Below are positions 25,296 to 38,384 of a stretch of DNA of 64,000 bases, piece after piece. The notes under the pieces were generated by a model. The model worked only from the letters and a program-made list of their open reading frames with translations. It was not told where the DNA came from and ran no database searches. The first letter of the stretch is position 1. Every line of letters starts with the position of its first letter. The stretch spans positions 1,543,501-1,607,500 of the forward strand of contig CAHIKZ030000027.1 in NCBI GenBank assembly GCA_903632075.3, given 5' to 3'. The stretch is from Acanthosepion pharaonis (lineage: Eukaryota; Mollusca; Cephalopoda; Sepiida; Sepiidae). A program made the translations under genes and the position numbers.

Positions 25296-26950
25296 AAAAA
25301 TAAGTCATATCTCTAATGAAATAAATCTGAGTGGTTCGGAGTCACGAGCTCAAATCTTTGACTCACGTAGAGCATAAATATACATGGAATCAGCAGAAAA
25401 ACAGAGATGAATAAAAAGGAAAGGAAAAGAAAGATAAGAAAATGAAAACGTAAAATAAAAATCAAGAAAGCAAAGGAAATCAGAAGCAAAAAAAAAGAAA
25501 GAAAGAGAAGAAACAAAAAGCGAAAAAGACAACGAATGGTCGTAAAAAGAAAGACCAACTCTTATTCGCGTATAATAAAAAAGACTTCATTCCCTGTGGT
25601 TATTTTGTATTGTGAAGAAAACATGTGTATCCTTATTTATTCAATAAAAACTTAAATGTTTGGAATAAGCCTAACAGAGCTGTTCTAATAAATTTAAGTA
25701 TTTTATAACGAGAAAAATAAAAATGAAAGCATACAAATGCCACGTGACGTCACAGCAGTTTACTATGACAGATAGAGAAATAAATAAGACTGGTAGAAAA
25801 CAAAATTGCAGCACTTTTAAAAATGTCACTGATTTTGACATCGGTACATTGACATTTGCTGTGTTAGTCAATTTTTCAGGAATTCATTTAGGTTAAGACC
25901 TATATTCGCCGGATAAGTTGACTCCATTCCACAATAAAATACCAGCGTCTCTAGTCCCTCATTTAATGGATACAAACATCGTCTTTCTGTGTGTGAATGT
26001 GTATTGTCGCTTTTCAGCAATCATATATTATAATTTCTAGGTCAGAAGATAACGTCTTATTATTTCGCCCAATCAGCCTGTTCCTATGAAAAAAAAGCCA
26101 TCATCAACAATAGAGGCATAATAAATCTATGGTACACATTTCTATCATTTGTTCATGTATTGAATATTGCTGTTACATCTGATAATTCCGCGAACGTATT
26201 TAGAGATTCTTCATGAAACCCAAAAAGAAATCTCTAAATTTTAACAGTCCTAACCTGATATCTCGGCTTCATGCACTTTTCCATCTCCATAATGTAACCT
26301 TCTGGTGACTATTCTATAAATATTTCCATGGCAATTGTTCTGATTAGCTTTCCTCTTTGGTATCACAACTTTACGTATTTAAGCGCAGTACTAGATTGGC
26401 AACGAGACATTATCATTTTTACATTTGACATGGCTAATGTAACAGCAATTTCTAGGTTAACAGTTTCTTTTCGTGCATCTCGCTTGTGGAACTCTCATCC
26501 GGCATCTGGCATTCTGGTCAATGTTGAGCTTATGTAAATGCAATGTCCATTGTTATCTTTTGTTACTTCCCGTTTTTTTACTGTTCTCTCTCTCTCAAAT
26601 AGCTTTCTTTTTCTTATATATTTTCACACTAGTAACCCCTTGTGTCTGAGAGCTTTTATTTGTGGTAAATTTATTAAAAAAGATCATTAGAAAACGCTCA
26701 TCATTGCCTAGCGCTAAACAAACTAATTTCATAAATTATGTAACAAACTTAATGTATTCACTAATCACAGAGTAATCTAATCAATGTGAGAGACTAATCT
26801 AATCAATCGATAAAATCAAACATTTTATTGCTAGAAACGTGTTTAGTACATTAATATCGATCTCATAATTGTAAAAACAATTGCAAACTAACGCATCAGT
26901 TTTTATCATTTTGAGATCGTAAACACAATTTTTAGGACTCCCGCAAAAGA
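25296..26950. other. gene-free stretch with a small LINE tail piece
   Basis: The stretch 25380-25560 is A/G-rich low complexity. At 26445-26515 (+) the reading RLTVSFRASRLWNSHPASG resembles the W-N-S-L-P tail of jockey/CR1-like LINEs. The rest is AT-rich and unrecognised. Confidence 0.5.
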
Positions 26951-26951
26951 A

Positions 26952-27775
26952 ATTTTTTTTTTTTTTTTTAAGCATTTCACCCCAAGCAAGGCGGGGAGCC
27001 ACTTGGACGCAAGGGGTTACAGAAAATAGGAAGATCAGATAGGAGTGATAGAAGAAAGGATGAGGGTAGTAGATAGATTAAGGCAACTGGAGATGTCGAT
27101 TGACATTACACTTGAATAGCTGGAGATTATAACTCTCAGGGAAACAGGAGAAGGGAAGAGAGTTCCACAGGCGAGAGGTGCGAGACATGAAGCTATTAGA
27201 GTAGAAGAGACGGCTACATTTAGGAGTTTCGACAGTGAAGGGGTGAGAGCGGGATGCCAGCCTCGTAGGGCGCTTGAACTCATGAAGTTTGGGAACCAGC
27301 GAATGCAGTTCCTCGGAGCAATTTCCATGAAAGTATTTGTAGAACAGACAGAGGGAGGCGATGGTGCGCCTGTGAGAAAGTGACTGTAGACGAGACGCCA
27401 GGGCAGGGCCAACCATATTGCATATCCGCTTTTGGAGCCTATCAAGAACCCCTGAGGCAAACAGAAGGGCGCCAGACCATATATGGCAGCAATACTCCAT
27501 GCAAGGGCGAATTGTGGATTTGTATATCTGGAGGATCGACTCAGGGAGAAAAACTTCCTAAGCGCGGCTGAGGGAGCCAACTTTCCTCGCAGTGGACGAG
27601 GCAATTGACTCGATGTATCTATTCCATCTCAGGTCAGCAGTCAACGTGAGACCGAGAAGCCGCAGAGAGTTGTTCTCGAGAAGTTGAGCGTCAGACATTC
27701 TAATGGAGGGAAGGGAAGGCTCTCTGTGGTGATTAATAGAGAGCAGTTTTGTCTTAGCCAGAGAATGAGTTCAGT
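26952..27775 (-). mobile_element. jockey/CR1-like LINE 3' end with poly(A) tail
   Basis: On the minus strand, L-G-L-T-L-T-A-D-L-R-W-N-R-Y-I near 27640 leads through RPCMEYCCHIWSGALLFASG to an intact C-terminus with FYKYFHGNCSEELHSLVP and SRLWNSLPFSCFP, ending in a stop near 27078. A 3' UTR and a poly(A) run (about 26952-26970) follow. The frame from 27500 to 27078 is uninterrupted, while the part above has a stop and a frameshift near 27560. It is the best-preserved example of this LINE family here. Confidence 0.85.
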
Positions 27776-29159
27776 AATTGGGTCAGGCGATTAAACCATC
27801 AGAAGGTGCATGACAAGAACGAATGAACCAAAGAAGAACTTAATAACATGGATAGAGTAATGGGAAGTGTCTACTCATGTGGGTTGGAAAAAAGCCTTCG
27901 GCTCGGAAACCAAGGAAAGGACTTTAAAACGAGATATATGAATGTGCTTGTTTGTGTGTGAAACAACTTTTGTATTGTACGAGAGTTCAATAGTCAGTGG
28001 ACCAAGGAAGCGAACGTGTCCCAGCGCTTCCGTTCTCATCTTCGAGGTACTACATCTTGGACTAAGATGAAAAAGAGAAAGAGAAGGAAATGTTTGCCTT
28101 TTTATAGATTATAATGACGGTTGATAACGGGCATTTTTGGTGAAGCCAAGAAGGGTAACACACAAGAGGTATGAACAAACGCCCTTATTATGTTCCCTCA
28201 CGTGTAAAGAAAAAAAAAATAAAATAAAGAAATCTTGGAATGTGGAAAGATTTTTTAAATTACTAGTCAAACTAATTAAGGGAAATATTTGTAATAACAT
28301 TGTCATAAAAGTATCGCAAAATTATTAAATCTGTATTAATACTAATTTAATATTTCAAAAATTTCGACAAATTTTCAAAAGTATTTAAACTTTTTGTCTC
28401 TTCTGCAATAATATTATCACTTCTGATTATTTGTAATTAATTCTATTTTTCATAATTTTTGTTTGATTTCATCATACATTTGAACTTAATACTTATCTCT
28501 AGACTAAAAATGTAACTATAGGTATCACGAATTACTTCCCTTGAAATGCAACGAAGCATTAAAAAGAATCTGCCATTATTAGATATTAGGAAAGAAACAC
28601 ATAAAAGTGTTCCTTCTCTTAATTATTGTTGTTCCTAGGTCCACCCTGACCCACGGTGGTAGCCCCAGTTAGGGTCCCAGATACGGGCAAATATTGAGCT
28701 CCCAAACAAAAATTAAACACTATGAAAATATAAGAATACATTTAAAAATACCAGTAATAACTTTTTTATATAAACAAATTACCAGCAATACATATTTGTA
28801 GTAAAATTACCACAGTACATCAATCAACATGAAATTACTCTTTCATAACATTAATCCATATAATATCCTACAATTTGTTAAAGAAACCAAACTGTATTAA
28901 AAAATATAACTTCAATATAGCTACAATATAAAACACATATATCAAGGCCTGTAGTATTTATGTTCACGCAAGCATGTATATGTAGAAAGCTAGGTATCAT
29001 CTACTGTGTATTCAATTGTGAAAGCGTAATAGCATATATCATATTTTTATTACTTCAAGGCTCACAAGAAAACTAAATTTCAGCATTAAATGCCCAATAA
29101 GGAAGTTGATATGCAGTTAACCAAACAATCAAATCAAATCTGAGAATGGGGATGATTGA
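27776..29159. other. gene-free AT-rich stretch
   Basis: No exon, RNA or known repeat was recognised. The frames around 28109-28328 on both strands carry no family pattern and seem chance. Confidence 0.5.
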
Positions 29160-29570
29160 GTAAAGGACAAAAAGATTCAGGATTCAAGAAGACAGAAGAT
29201 GGTGATTGACGCTGCGTTTAAATTTTTGCATATTGTAGTTATCAGGGAAGCAAGAAATCGGGAAGGAATCCCACAGGCGGAAATTGCAAGAAAAGAAACT
29301 GTTGGAATAGAAGTATCGGTTGCATCTAGTTAGTTCAATAATAAAACGGAGAGATGTAGTTGCCAATATTGTAGCACGCTTCATGTCAGGGCAACAGGGA
29401 ATAAAAGCTCATCTGAACAGTTGGCATGAAAATATTTGTAGAAAAGAGAGATTGAAGCTACGTCACTACGGTAAGAAAGTGACTGAAGTCGAGAAGCCTG
29501 GTCAGGATCGATTACATTATAGAACCTTCTTTGGATTTTCTCAAGAATCTCGAGATATACAGAAGAAAAA
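29160..29570 (-). mobile_element. jockey/CR1-like LINE C-terminal fragment
   Basis: Minus-strand reading gives C-N-R-Y-F-Y-S-N-S-F-F-S-C-N-F-R-L-W-D-S-F-P and C-F-P-D-N-Y-N-M-Q-K-F-K, which corresponds residue for residue to the C-terminus at 27078-27200. Upstream codons match Q-K-R-V-C-N-V-I and H-R-x-D-V-A. It is frame-broken and lacks the catalytic part. Confidence 0.75.
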
Positions 29571-31985
29571 CCACACAGTGGGTGTAAATTTAAGGAATGT
29601 TCTTACGGTAATCCCTTTAAGAAGAAATTCATATTTCAACTTACGTCTTTAATGAATAAAGTAATCAGTGAATGTAATGTTTAGACAATCGCTGGTTTCT
29701 AAGATCGGGGTGAATCATGTCTTGCCTAATTCAAGATGATGCCTGAAAAAGGACTAGTCTCTATAAATATTGCTAAATTTCCTCCCAGCAATTCTTATGC
29801 TTGTCCATAGTGGCGAAAATGATAGCTGCTGCTAATAGGGCTTCCAACGCATGCGCGTCTGACTAAAGTTTTAGCGTTGGCTACACTGTTTATGAACTGT
29901 TTCTTTGAATAAAAGAAGCTTCAATTATTTTGAGTTATTTTTTACAAAGAGTACAACATAACATTATTCTGCTATCTATTAAGATTTGTGTTATGTTAAT
30001 TCTCATTTAGTTTCGTGTGATATGTTTATTTATATGTGTACTAATTGTGCTATAACCCCTAAACCTATTCTTCCCACACTCCACTTTCTGTTTCTTCTTT
30101 TCTCTTTTCCTCCCCAGTTGCTATCTCCGTTAGCATTGTTGGGTAAAACCGTTCTTACGGGTCATCCATATTTCTTTTCTTTCCTCGGTTGGAGCCAGTG
30201 TGTCGTTTCGATAGAGTTGATACGGGTTTCCCAAAATCTTACAATATTGGGATTGACGGTGAAGTCTAGTTTGGACCCCTCGGTGTACATTGTGTAACGT
30301 AGTTAAGAAAGAATATTTCTCTACTTACGACCGTAGTAACTTTTTGCGTGCAAGGACAACAGTGGGAATCAGGCGGAAATAAAATCTCCTTCAATAAAAT
30401 GTACAAAATTGTTGGTAACTCTAAAAACAGGTTTATTGAATATAATGAAAAAAATGGTTGAATAAAAGGTCTCTATTATCTACAGCGAAATCTAGTTTTC
30501 TACTGTCGTATGGTGATTCGAGGAATCTGGTTGCAAACCAGCCAGTCGTCTCGCTCATTTCTTCTGTCATGGACGTGTCTGAGTTTTCACTCCAGACATG
30601 GAAAATATGAACTGATAAATCGCTGGCGAATTACCTTGTTCGGCTGATTATTCGTTTGTTTCTTTGCATCTAGGGAGCTCTCGCTTATATAGACGATTAT
30701 CCACACTGATCTGAAAATTTGAATTTGATATATGCATTTTTAATGTGAGGTTATCTTGTTAAACAACAATATGGTATTCTCTTTTTTTTTAGAATATTCC
30801 TAGATATATTTTTGTAAAGAAAATGGTGTTCTGGGATGCAAACAAATCTCAAACAAGGAATGACAAAAAACAACTGCGTCTTTTGCTTAAAAGAATTTGG
30901 ATTATTCTTTTCTGTAAGATCACGAACAGATAGCTTACTGTAAAAAAAAAAACATCATATTTAGGAACACTAACTAAAAAAACACATTAACCATCTTTTC
31001 TTCTTATCGACGGGAAATGGTATCTTGCTTTTGTTTATTTTTACTAAATCTTGGCTAGTTAATTCTGGGTTCGATTTTTCCTGGAACTGTTCTTAAATTC
31101 ATTTTAATATTTTAAAACATCATTTTTGTCCGTTTTCTTTGTCATTTTTTCTCAACTATCCAACCTATTCTTCTTAGGATTTTAATAATTATTATCCAAT
31201 TTGTATTCCCTGAACCATCCTGTAATTTCATGCAAATGAAAGTTCAAACAAGGTCAGTACCCTGTTAAACTCCTCCCTTCACCCACATACCTATGCCATT
31301 AGGCATTTTCGCTTCATTCAATGTGTTAAGATGTTCTTGACTTCATCACTGTTAAGCAGCAGTAAAAAAGTGCCGTTCATGCTCGTCACATATTTATAGT
31401 ATGTAATTCTTAAAAAAGATAGAAATAATAACTTTCCATTTTTCAATGTTCATAAAAAAAAAAAAAAATTAATGTAATTCTCGCAGGTTGATTTTCTCAA
31501 CTTAATATCTACGATCAATGTTTTTAAAACTAAGCACATGCAAAGCATAGTTGCATCTTTTGAAGTGTACTTCAGAAGTCTTTAATGCGGTCTTTTTGAT
31601 AGCAGGTGGTCGTTCTGCTTGTAATACAACAGGTGGGTGTGTAATTGACTCTCTACTGTCTTCAACAAGCAGGAAGGTTTCCATCATCCCCGATCAAAAC
31701 CACCAAAGTTATAACAATTATCATGATAAGAGTTCCAGACAAGGATGACCATGCCATCGTGTCAGTTCTCAGAAAATGACCGGTGGGTCCTACTTCAGAT
31801 ACAGTTCTTCATTTATCCACTAATTCTTGTAGGTTCATTTTACTTATTGAGCCTGACATTTTGAAGATCTCAAAGGTCTTAACTTTAGGAAATTATCCAG
31901 CAATACCATTTAATGGCTTCCTTATTTGCTTTAAACAATCCCAATTTGTATAAGTTTTGATCACTTCTAACATTGATATACTTCA
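29571..31985. other. gene-free stretch, unassigned
   Basis: No recognisable coding region. The stretch 30060-30390 is less AT-rich and could be a repeat, but no motif identifies it. Poly(T) and poly(A) runs occur near 30781 and 31450. Confidence 0.45.
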
Positions 31986-34349
31986 GGTGTTAATACTATG
32001 AATCTGGTTCTAGTTACATAGAAATCTGTATTATCTAACTTGTACCCCGCCACTACTCCTCCTTTCCCATATATTCCACAAAGACAACAGGAGCATCACC
32101 AATTCGGAGTACATTTCGCAGATGCCTCTGCCTCAACCATCCATAGGATCACAAAATTCCACTCACGCTTTAAAATGAACGGGTACACTAACTGCTGAAT
32201 CCCACACTGACGCACGCATAGAAGCGTGCACTCTCCTAAGAAATACAACAAGCCCAGACTCACCTGGAAAAATCATCCACTGTAGCCACATTTACGATCT
32301 CTGCACAACTTCCTCTTTTAAGAACTACCAACCCTTAGAAGTTACAGCCCCCCGATGACCCTTCCATACCTCACCACCACCGGAGTTTATTAATCTCATT
32401 GTTAAGGGTAATTCCTCCTCTTCTGGCTATCTTTCTAATCTTTAGTTTTTCTTTTTAATTCTGCTAAAGAATTCATATCCAATTCTGAATTTCATTCAAA
32501 TAATCATTCAGCTTATTTTGTTTTATTTGCATCGTCGCTCGGCGTACTGTGCTTGAATAAAACTTTATTCTCGTTCTATTTCAAATAAAAGGAAAGCTTT
32601 ACTTTTAGAAAATCCAGTTAATTAATCTTTAAATTTAATAAAAAGTCTTTGAACTCATCTCTGATAGAAATATTAGATTGTAAAGAGAATTTTAAATTTG
32701 TTGTTTCCATTTTTGTATACATTGCCGGCATCGATGAGTAACGAAAAAAATACTAATACTGTAAAAATCCATAAAATGTTTATTTATATACGGAATTTAG
32801 TCTTTCGTTTAATTGCGTTTAACTCCAGACCATTATCTTTCAAATAAAACTGACATTGATGTTCAATAAAGGCATTTAAAAATATTTAAAATGTGATTTT
32901 CGGTTTCTTTTCATAGACTGTTGCTTCCTCCTCCTCTTCTCTCTCTCTTTCTATTTATGCTTTCAGACGAAATGCATCCATCATAATCCTCCTATTTGTT
33001 CATGAATCGACTCTCACTCCATCGAGAGTTTTCCCTCTTTACTTCTGTACGCGCGATAATAGGCTTGCTTTCTCCTTCCTTGCAAGTTCGTCCTTCCTAC
33101 TCTCTCATACCGTTTAGCAATTACCATGAGAATCTGTTTACCGGTCGAAAAATAAATTGTCTCAATTTCATAGGTGGGAAACCACCTGCGTTTATTTTCA
33201 ATTTAACTGTCAATATATTATTTTGGTAATACAGTTTCCTTTTTTTTTCACAACTTTAGCATAGTGCCTAACTGCATTGTCTCATCAAGTGTCTAAGCCA
33301 TCACCTGTCTAATCTGTGACCATTCTTTTCACATATCCACATTTCATATTTTTCTTAGCCATCACCTCTCTAACCTGGGCCACCATCCCTTCCCCCTGAT
33401 TCCTAATGTGTCCTTTGATAGTTTAAATTATTCTTCGGTGGTTCCTTAGCTGTTGTCCCTTGGTTCAGGGGCTTTCCTTTTTTGGCTGGGTGTAACGTTA
33501 TCTCATCCCAACCACTACTTACATACATGCACTGTCTGCCTTCATATTCCAAACTTCCGCACTTTCCGGGGACAACCCTTGATTGGTGGGACTGTCCTTA
33601 ACTCTATTTATATCTCTATTACACAGAAAACACACCAATCGGTTACGTTCCGGGGTGGGGTTCTATCCCACAACGACCAACTCTCCCGGATGGAGGGTTC
33701 TCTTTACCGATCTTCATGTCCCTGAAGACACGTTGATTTGAAATGTCTCTTCTTTATGCACTCGTGGCATACCTGCAGCAGTGCAGTGGGGACATTCCTT
33801 CTTAAGTGACCCCTAATGATTAATCATCCCTGTAGAGCTAACCTACTCATGCTTGCTCTCGCCTCCTCAAATTCTTCTTTGTCACAGGCCACCGTTTAAC
33901 CATATCCGCCCTTAACTGAAGATTTCGAAGAGAGCTGATAAAACAATATGCTAGCTGAAACTCGAGGTCGGATCGGATCTATAACTTGGATCGAGGGAAG
34001 GTACCTCTGCTAACGTTTCGATCCTCGATAATCCCACGAGAGTAACGTCTTCATTCTGCTCAATCCCTGTCAACGTTTGCACTGATTCTATGGGGCAGGA
34101 CAGGCCAGGCCACCAAATCGGCTACTAAGTGTGGATTGCAACTACGCCCAGATAATCGGTCTGTTTTCTTTCAACAGTGAGCTTACAAGGTTGGAATCAT
34201 CAACTTCGATTAAATCAAAAAACAGGTCAACAGGTTACTCATTGGTCATCTAATATATTATGAAATTTTGGCTGACGACTCGGGGCTTACTTATCATGCG
34301 TCAGCATTGAACTTGTGGCATTCAGGTTCACCGTTACTCTATTGCGGAG

Positions 34350-34350
<1 letters not shown>
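31986..34350. other. C/T-rich unassigned stretch, possible LTR-type remnants
   Basis: The stretch 32040-32580 is pyrimidine-rich and ends in cttgaataaaactttattct, which looks like a polyadenylation or LTR R/U5 signal. The stretch 33450-33760 is G/C-richer with an open plus frame that matches nothing I know. These may be untranslated parts of LTR elements. No coding domain supports that, so the assignment stays open. Confidence 0.35.

Positions 34351-34406
<56 letters not shown>
34351..34406. repeat. (CA)n microsatellite
   Basis: A pure CA tract of about 55 bp, followed shortly by a (CT)n stretch at 34425-34445. Confidence 0.97.
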
Positions 34407-34408
<2 letters not shown>

Positions 34409-35454
34409 CTCAATATATCATTCTCTTTCTCTCTCTCTCTCGCTCTCCTTTTTCGGCAAGAATCTTTTGTCGCCATTTTACTTACTTCATAAATTTAAAC
34501 AATCGAAAAGACAACAGTCAAGGGAATCACAGTCAATCCGATGAGAACGCTCAGTGATACACGACCGAACAAAGAAAAAGAGAAGAGGAAAATGAATTTT
34601 CGACCTAACTCTCGTAAATTACTCTTTCAGTCATTCTTTTCCCCTTTGATCTTATTCTCCTCTATCTGTTTCAGTTTTTGCTAGGAGGCCTTTCTTTTTT
34701 TATCATTCGAACTTAATCGAACAAAAAGTCTCTAAGTAGGTCTTCGGTCTTGAGTTCTGTCCTGCTTGCTGGGTCATTTTTCTGATATCTTCGATTGCGT
34801 TCGGATCGGCTTGATAGAGCCTTATTCTGGTGACACGGGACCAAATGTAGCCTCCACCCTCTCGGGACACACTCCAAACTTTCGACTCTGTGTCGGACTG
34901 AGGCGTTCTCACTTATATAGAAATATATTGATATTGAGACGTTTTTGCCCAATTTTTCCATTCTGCCAAAGCCTCTAACTTAATTGTCATAACAAAATAT
35001 TTTGCTTTAGATTGAAAATAATAAATCACTTAATAAAAATAAACAAGATGAGAAAGACCGACATTCATGAACGAAATTTTATTAAATAAAAACAAAAAAC
35101 AAAAAACAAACAAAAAAGCATTGATAATGCTTATAGTTCCACATGCTAATAATAATAACATCTAAAACAAAATATTTAATGGATAATAAAAGTCATTCTT
35201 TTAGAAAAGATATATGTTGCTGGTATTTTCTTCGAACAGATCTTTTTTGTAATAAAATCAAAAAGACCCTCAAGTCACAAATTTCAAAACAGGAAAATAA
35301 TTCTTTAAAAGTTTTCTTTTTTTCTTTTCTCTTTTCTTCTCTCTTTCTTCCAAAGATGCTTTTGGGCCGGTTTACTAATGTTGGCAATAAATTACTTTTT
35401 TCTTGGATTTCACGTGGCAAATTGAAGTACATAATGTTTCGTTGTTTCCTTTTT
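34407..35454. other. gene-free stretch before the Penelope element
   Basis: The stretch 34730-34915 is less AT-rich and carries overlapping frames on both strands without any family pattern. The rest is AT-rich with a poly-pyrimidine run (35310-35350). Nothing is recognised. Confidence 0.4.
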
Positions 35455-36330
35455 TAGTTCTAATCAATGGGTGTTTTTGGATGGTATTCAATAAGCTTTA
35501 ACCAGGAGAAGTCTTCATTTTTTAGTAGTTTTTTGATGTTGCTTTATAAATTTTTGTGTTTCTTTTATAGCTTTGTTTTCATTTACTTTTTCATCGTCAA
35601 TGAGCTCTCTCATTTTTTGTTGATAAATGTGTTTATCCATGATTAAAATCCTCCCGCCCTTATCAGAAGCAGATATATGGATGTTTTTGTTGTTAGCTAA
35701 TTCTTTAAAGGCTTTGAGGTATCTTCGAGGAGGTGCGATGTCGTTCGTATTTTTGTGTGTAGCTGTGATTAGGCCCTGGATATAGCCTTTGGTAAAATCG
35801 AAGTCATTGTGGTGATGATTTTTGATTATGTAATCCGTGGTGTCATATTTCGGTAATCCAGTGGCAAATTTCTGACCAAAGCTGAGTGCTTCTAGCTGTG
35901 TATCCGATAGTTGGAATTTGGATAAATTTGTTTTGAGGTCTTTTCTGCCGACATTGGATCATTTGCTATTATTAATGAGTTTATTGAGTTTGTTTTGCAA
36001 AACACGGACTTTCTTCGTATTATTATATTTGATTGATTTTTACTTCATTCCGTTTGTGTTTTTGTAGGTGACTTCCTGTCATATATGCCTTATGGTAAAG
36101 AATGGCTTCTTCTTCTAATTCCTGTATTGAATTTTTCAAAAGTTCATGGGCATAAGGAGAGAAAATATGGTGCGACAATTTGATGAGTTTGTGTGAGCAT
36201 CGAGGAATAACTTTTTCATCAACGCAATTTCTAAGAAAGTTTTTCAAGTTTTTATATGAATTGGCGGATATAAGTTGTTTCCTGTATATTCTGATTATAT
36301 CTGTGTGTATGTTTTTGTTTTCCATGTCGA
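35455..36330 (-). mobile_element. Penelope-like element, 5' half of the ORF, degenerate
   Basis: Minus-strand reading begins MENKNIHTDIIRIYRKQLIS near 36325. It continues through ALSFGQKFATGLPKYDT and F-D-F-T-K-G-Y-I-Q to I-H-I-S-A-S-D-K-G-G-R-I-L-I-M-D-K near 35680. That is the conserved (A)-D-K-G-G-x3-V-M-D-K motif in front of the RT domain of Penelope-like elements. It carries a frameshift near 36040, a TGA near 35957 and a break near 35460, so the RT and GIY-YIG parts are absent. Confidence 0.8.
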
Positions 36331-36365
36331 CAATTATGAAAATTTCTCAGAGTTAACCTGTAGAA

Positions 36366-36705
36366 AAGACAATATTTATAAATATAAATGACAATAGGAA
36401 AACTGTGGACTTTCGCAAAGCAGAAACGAAATGAATTTAATTAAAGAACATAACTAATAATAACAAAAAACAGAATGTTCTTAGCAACTGGAGGAATGTA
36501 GAGAACGCTATTTTCATATTGTTAACTGAAGATATTGTCACGTGTGGAGAATATTGTTGCTAAGAACATTCTGTTTTTTGTTATTATTAGTTACTTTCTT
36601 TAATTAAATTAATTTCGTTTTTTGCTTTGAGAAAGTCCACATTGGACGAAACGCGCCAGCAATAACTACAGTTTTCCTATTGTCATTTATATTTATAAAT
36701 ATTGT
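36366..36705. repeat. large imperfect inverted repeat at the Penelope 5' end
   Basis: The left arm (about 36366-36500, aatatttataaatataaatg through gaatgttcttagcaac) is the reverse complement of the right arm (about 36553-36705). The arms surround about 50 bp. The right arm contains agtccacattggacgaaacg near 36635, a short stem followed by GAAAC as in the hammerhead-like termini reported for Penelope-like elements. Opposed terminal repeats are a known Penelope feature. Confidence 0.8.
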
Positions 36706-36714
36706 ATATGTAAA

Positions 36715-36717
<3 letters not shown>

Positions 36718-36746
<29 letters not shown>

Positions 36747-36802
36747 ACTGACATTTTCTACTTATTGAACTATTTAGTTCATGCCACATTGACTGATAAA
36801 AT

Positions 36803-36855
<53 letters not shown>
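36718..36855. repeat. two (TA)n microsatellites
   Basis: TA runs at about 36718-36743 and 36809-36855 flank about 65 bp of unique sequence. Confidence 0.95.
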
Positions 36856-36859
<4 letters not shown>

Positions 36860-37125
36860 ATAATAATATTGATTTATAGTCGTTTCCTTTTTTTTTATTT
36901 TTCAAACTGTATGATTCTACAACCTCCTGTTTGACTCTTTAACATCTGTTTCCTTGTTCTGTTATCCATTCACATCCATCCACACAAACCCTTTAAGTAA
37001 TTATTTGCTGGTTTCGTATCTTGAACATTTCTAATCTAATTCTTTTATGAACTCTATTCATTAGAATTCGAATGATAAGTTTAGTGATGTGGGTCGTAAT
37101 ATATCCAAAAATAAATCATACATAC

Positions 37126-37307
37126 GATATCCATAATGTAGGGCGAGAGTATGCCTCCAAACTTCACAAAGCTGGCGAAAAATCTCACAGATGAATTTCG
37201 AATGCATGTAGGATAAAGTTCACAGGTATAAAGATAGATAATTGAAGAAGCTCCTGATACACACATTCTACTAAATGTGGTCAGCGCCGTTATCGTCCAG
37301 TACTGAT
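37126..37307 (-). pseudogene. SLC22-like copy B, late exon (TM8-TM9 region, 182 bp)
   Basis: The exon reads QYWTITALTTFSRMCVSGAS, then S-I-I-Y-L-Y-T-C-E-L-Y-P-T-C-I-R-N and FVKFGGILSPYI. This matches the SLC22 pattern S-x4-Y-x-Y-(T/S)-x-E-(L/V)-Y-P-T-x-x-R-N. The acceptor cctttcag precedes 37307, and a plausible donor gtatgt follows 37126. Taken alone it is intact, with its key E-L-Y-P-T and R-N residues kept. It is called pseudogene because copy B as a whole lacks exons and carries frameshifts upstream. Confidence 0.8.
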
Positions 37308-37533
37308 CTGAAAGGTAGAAGATTAAAATCTCAAGAGTTCATCATTAATTGAAATTGGGAGGAATGCAAACAACATATAATTGGACAAAAGTATTAATCC
37401 GTACATCTTCTTTTATATGACGTATCTCTTCAGAGTGTGGGCGATTGTAGCTCTCTACAACTTACTGTTCTTCGTATCTCTAAGCAATGTTTGTCTACTT
37501 ACTATATCTCCCATTTCATGTCCTACATTCGAT

Positions 37534-37930
37534 TTAGACGAGCTCGTTATTTAGGCTAGATGCTGTTTCACACTTGCCTTTAATATGTCCTGTGAGTGTC
37601 AAATTCGCCAAGCCATCTTTCTTTATGTGCCCCAGAAATTTCAACAGTCTCTTTCTAATTCTAAATACAAGTTTCCTTTTTGTTCCCATTTTCCTTAAAA
37701 CTTCTTTCTTGCTCATATATTCCGTCCATGATATTCGCAGAGTCCTTCTGGAGGAAATTTCTGTTAACCTCTGGTCTATTTCTCATTTTGAAGGAAATTT
37801 TGCAGCATACACGGCTATCTAGGAAGTGTGATATTAAATTGTAATTTAGTACACTTTTCTTTGCTCTTAGTGGAATGTTTCTCTTTCTTAATACTTTGTT
37901 TAGCTTCTGGGAGGCATTTTTCACTTTTTC
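37534..37930 (-). mobile_element. RTE-like LINE C-terminal remnant in copy B
   Basis: Minus-strand codons give I-M-D-G-I-Y-E-Q-E...L-R-K-M-G-T-K-R-K-L, then R-I-R-K-R-L-L-K-F-L-G-H-I-K-K-D-G-L-A-N and L-T-G-H-I-K-G-K. This is the same tail as at 47140-47460. An equivalent remnant occupies the same place in copy C (55264-55550), so it was inserted before B and C separated. Confidence 0.8.
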
Positions 37931-38384
37931 TGTTTTATTTAAATTGGAACACTAAAAAATTTATATGAATGGGTAATCAAGAGAAATAACCAATTGCAAC
38001 TAAAATTTAAAAATTGTTTTGTTGAAGAACAATGTTTAGTCAGCTAGTCTCAAACAAACTACAACTGAAGTTTGATTTTTACTCCTAATGCCACATACTT
38101 TGAATACATCATAACATTTCAGTATGTGGAACTAGTAAATATTAAACACTGTAAATAACTGTGAGGATCAGTTAGAAAAAATAGCATAGGAGATAAGGAA
38201 ATTGAATATAGAATAGGCTACGTTAGTTAGGATAGTTTCAGCCAACACCGTAACTTACTGCAAAACTAAAACATTAGCCTAAAACTTGAGTCATGTTCTT
38301 GAATAATCTTGTCATGGATGTCATGTGTGGTGCAAAACCCGTTTCGAAATAACTAAGTTCTTTCTATGATCCATTGCTAAAAAT

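Noticed and set aside
33453..33725. 90-codon plus-strand frame as a gene
   Set aside because: No recognisable domain, splice context or codon signal. More likely part of an unassigned repeat.
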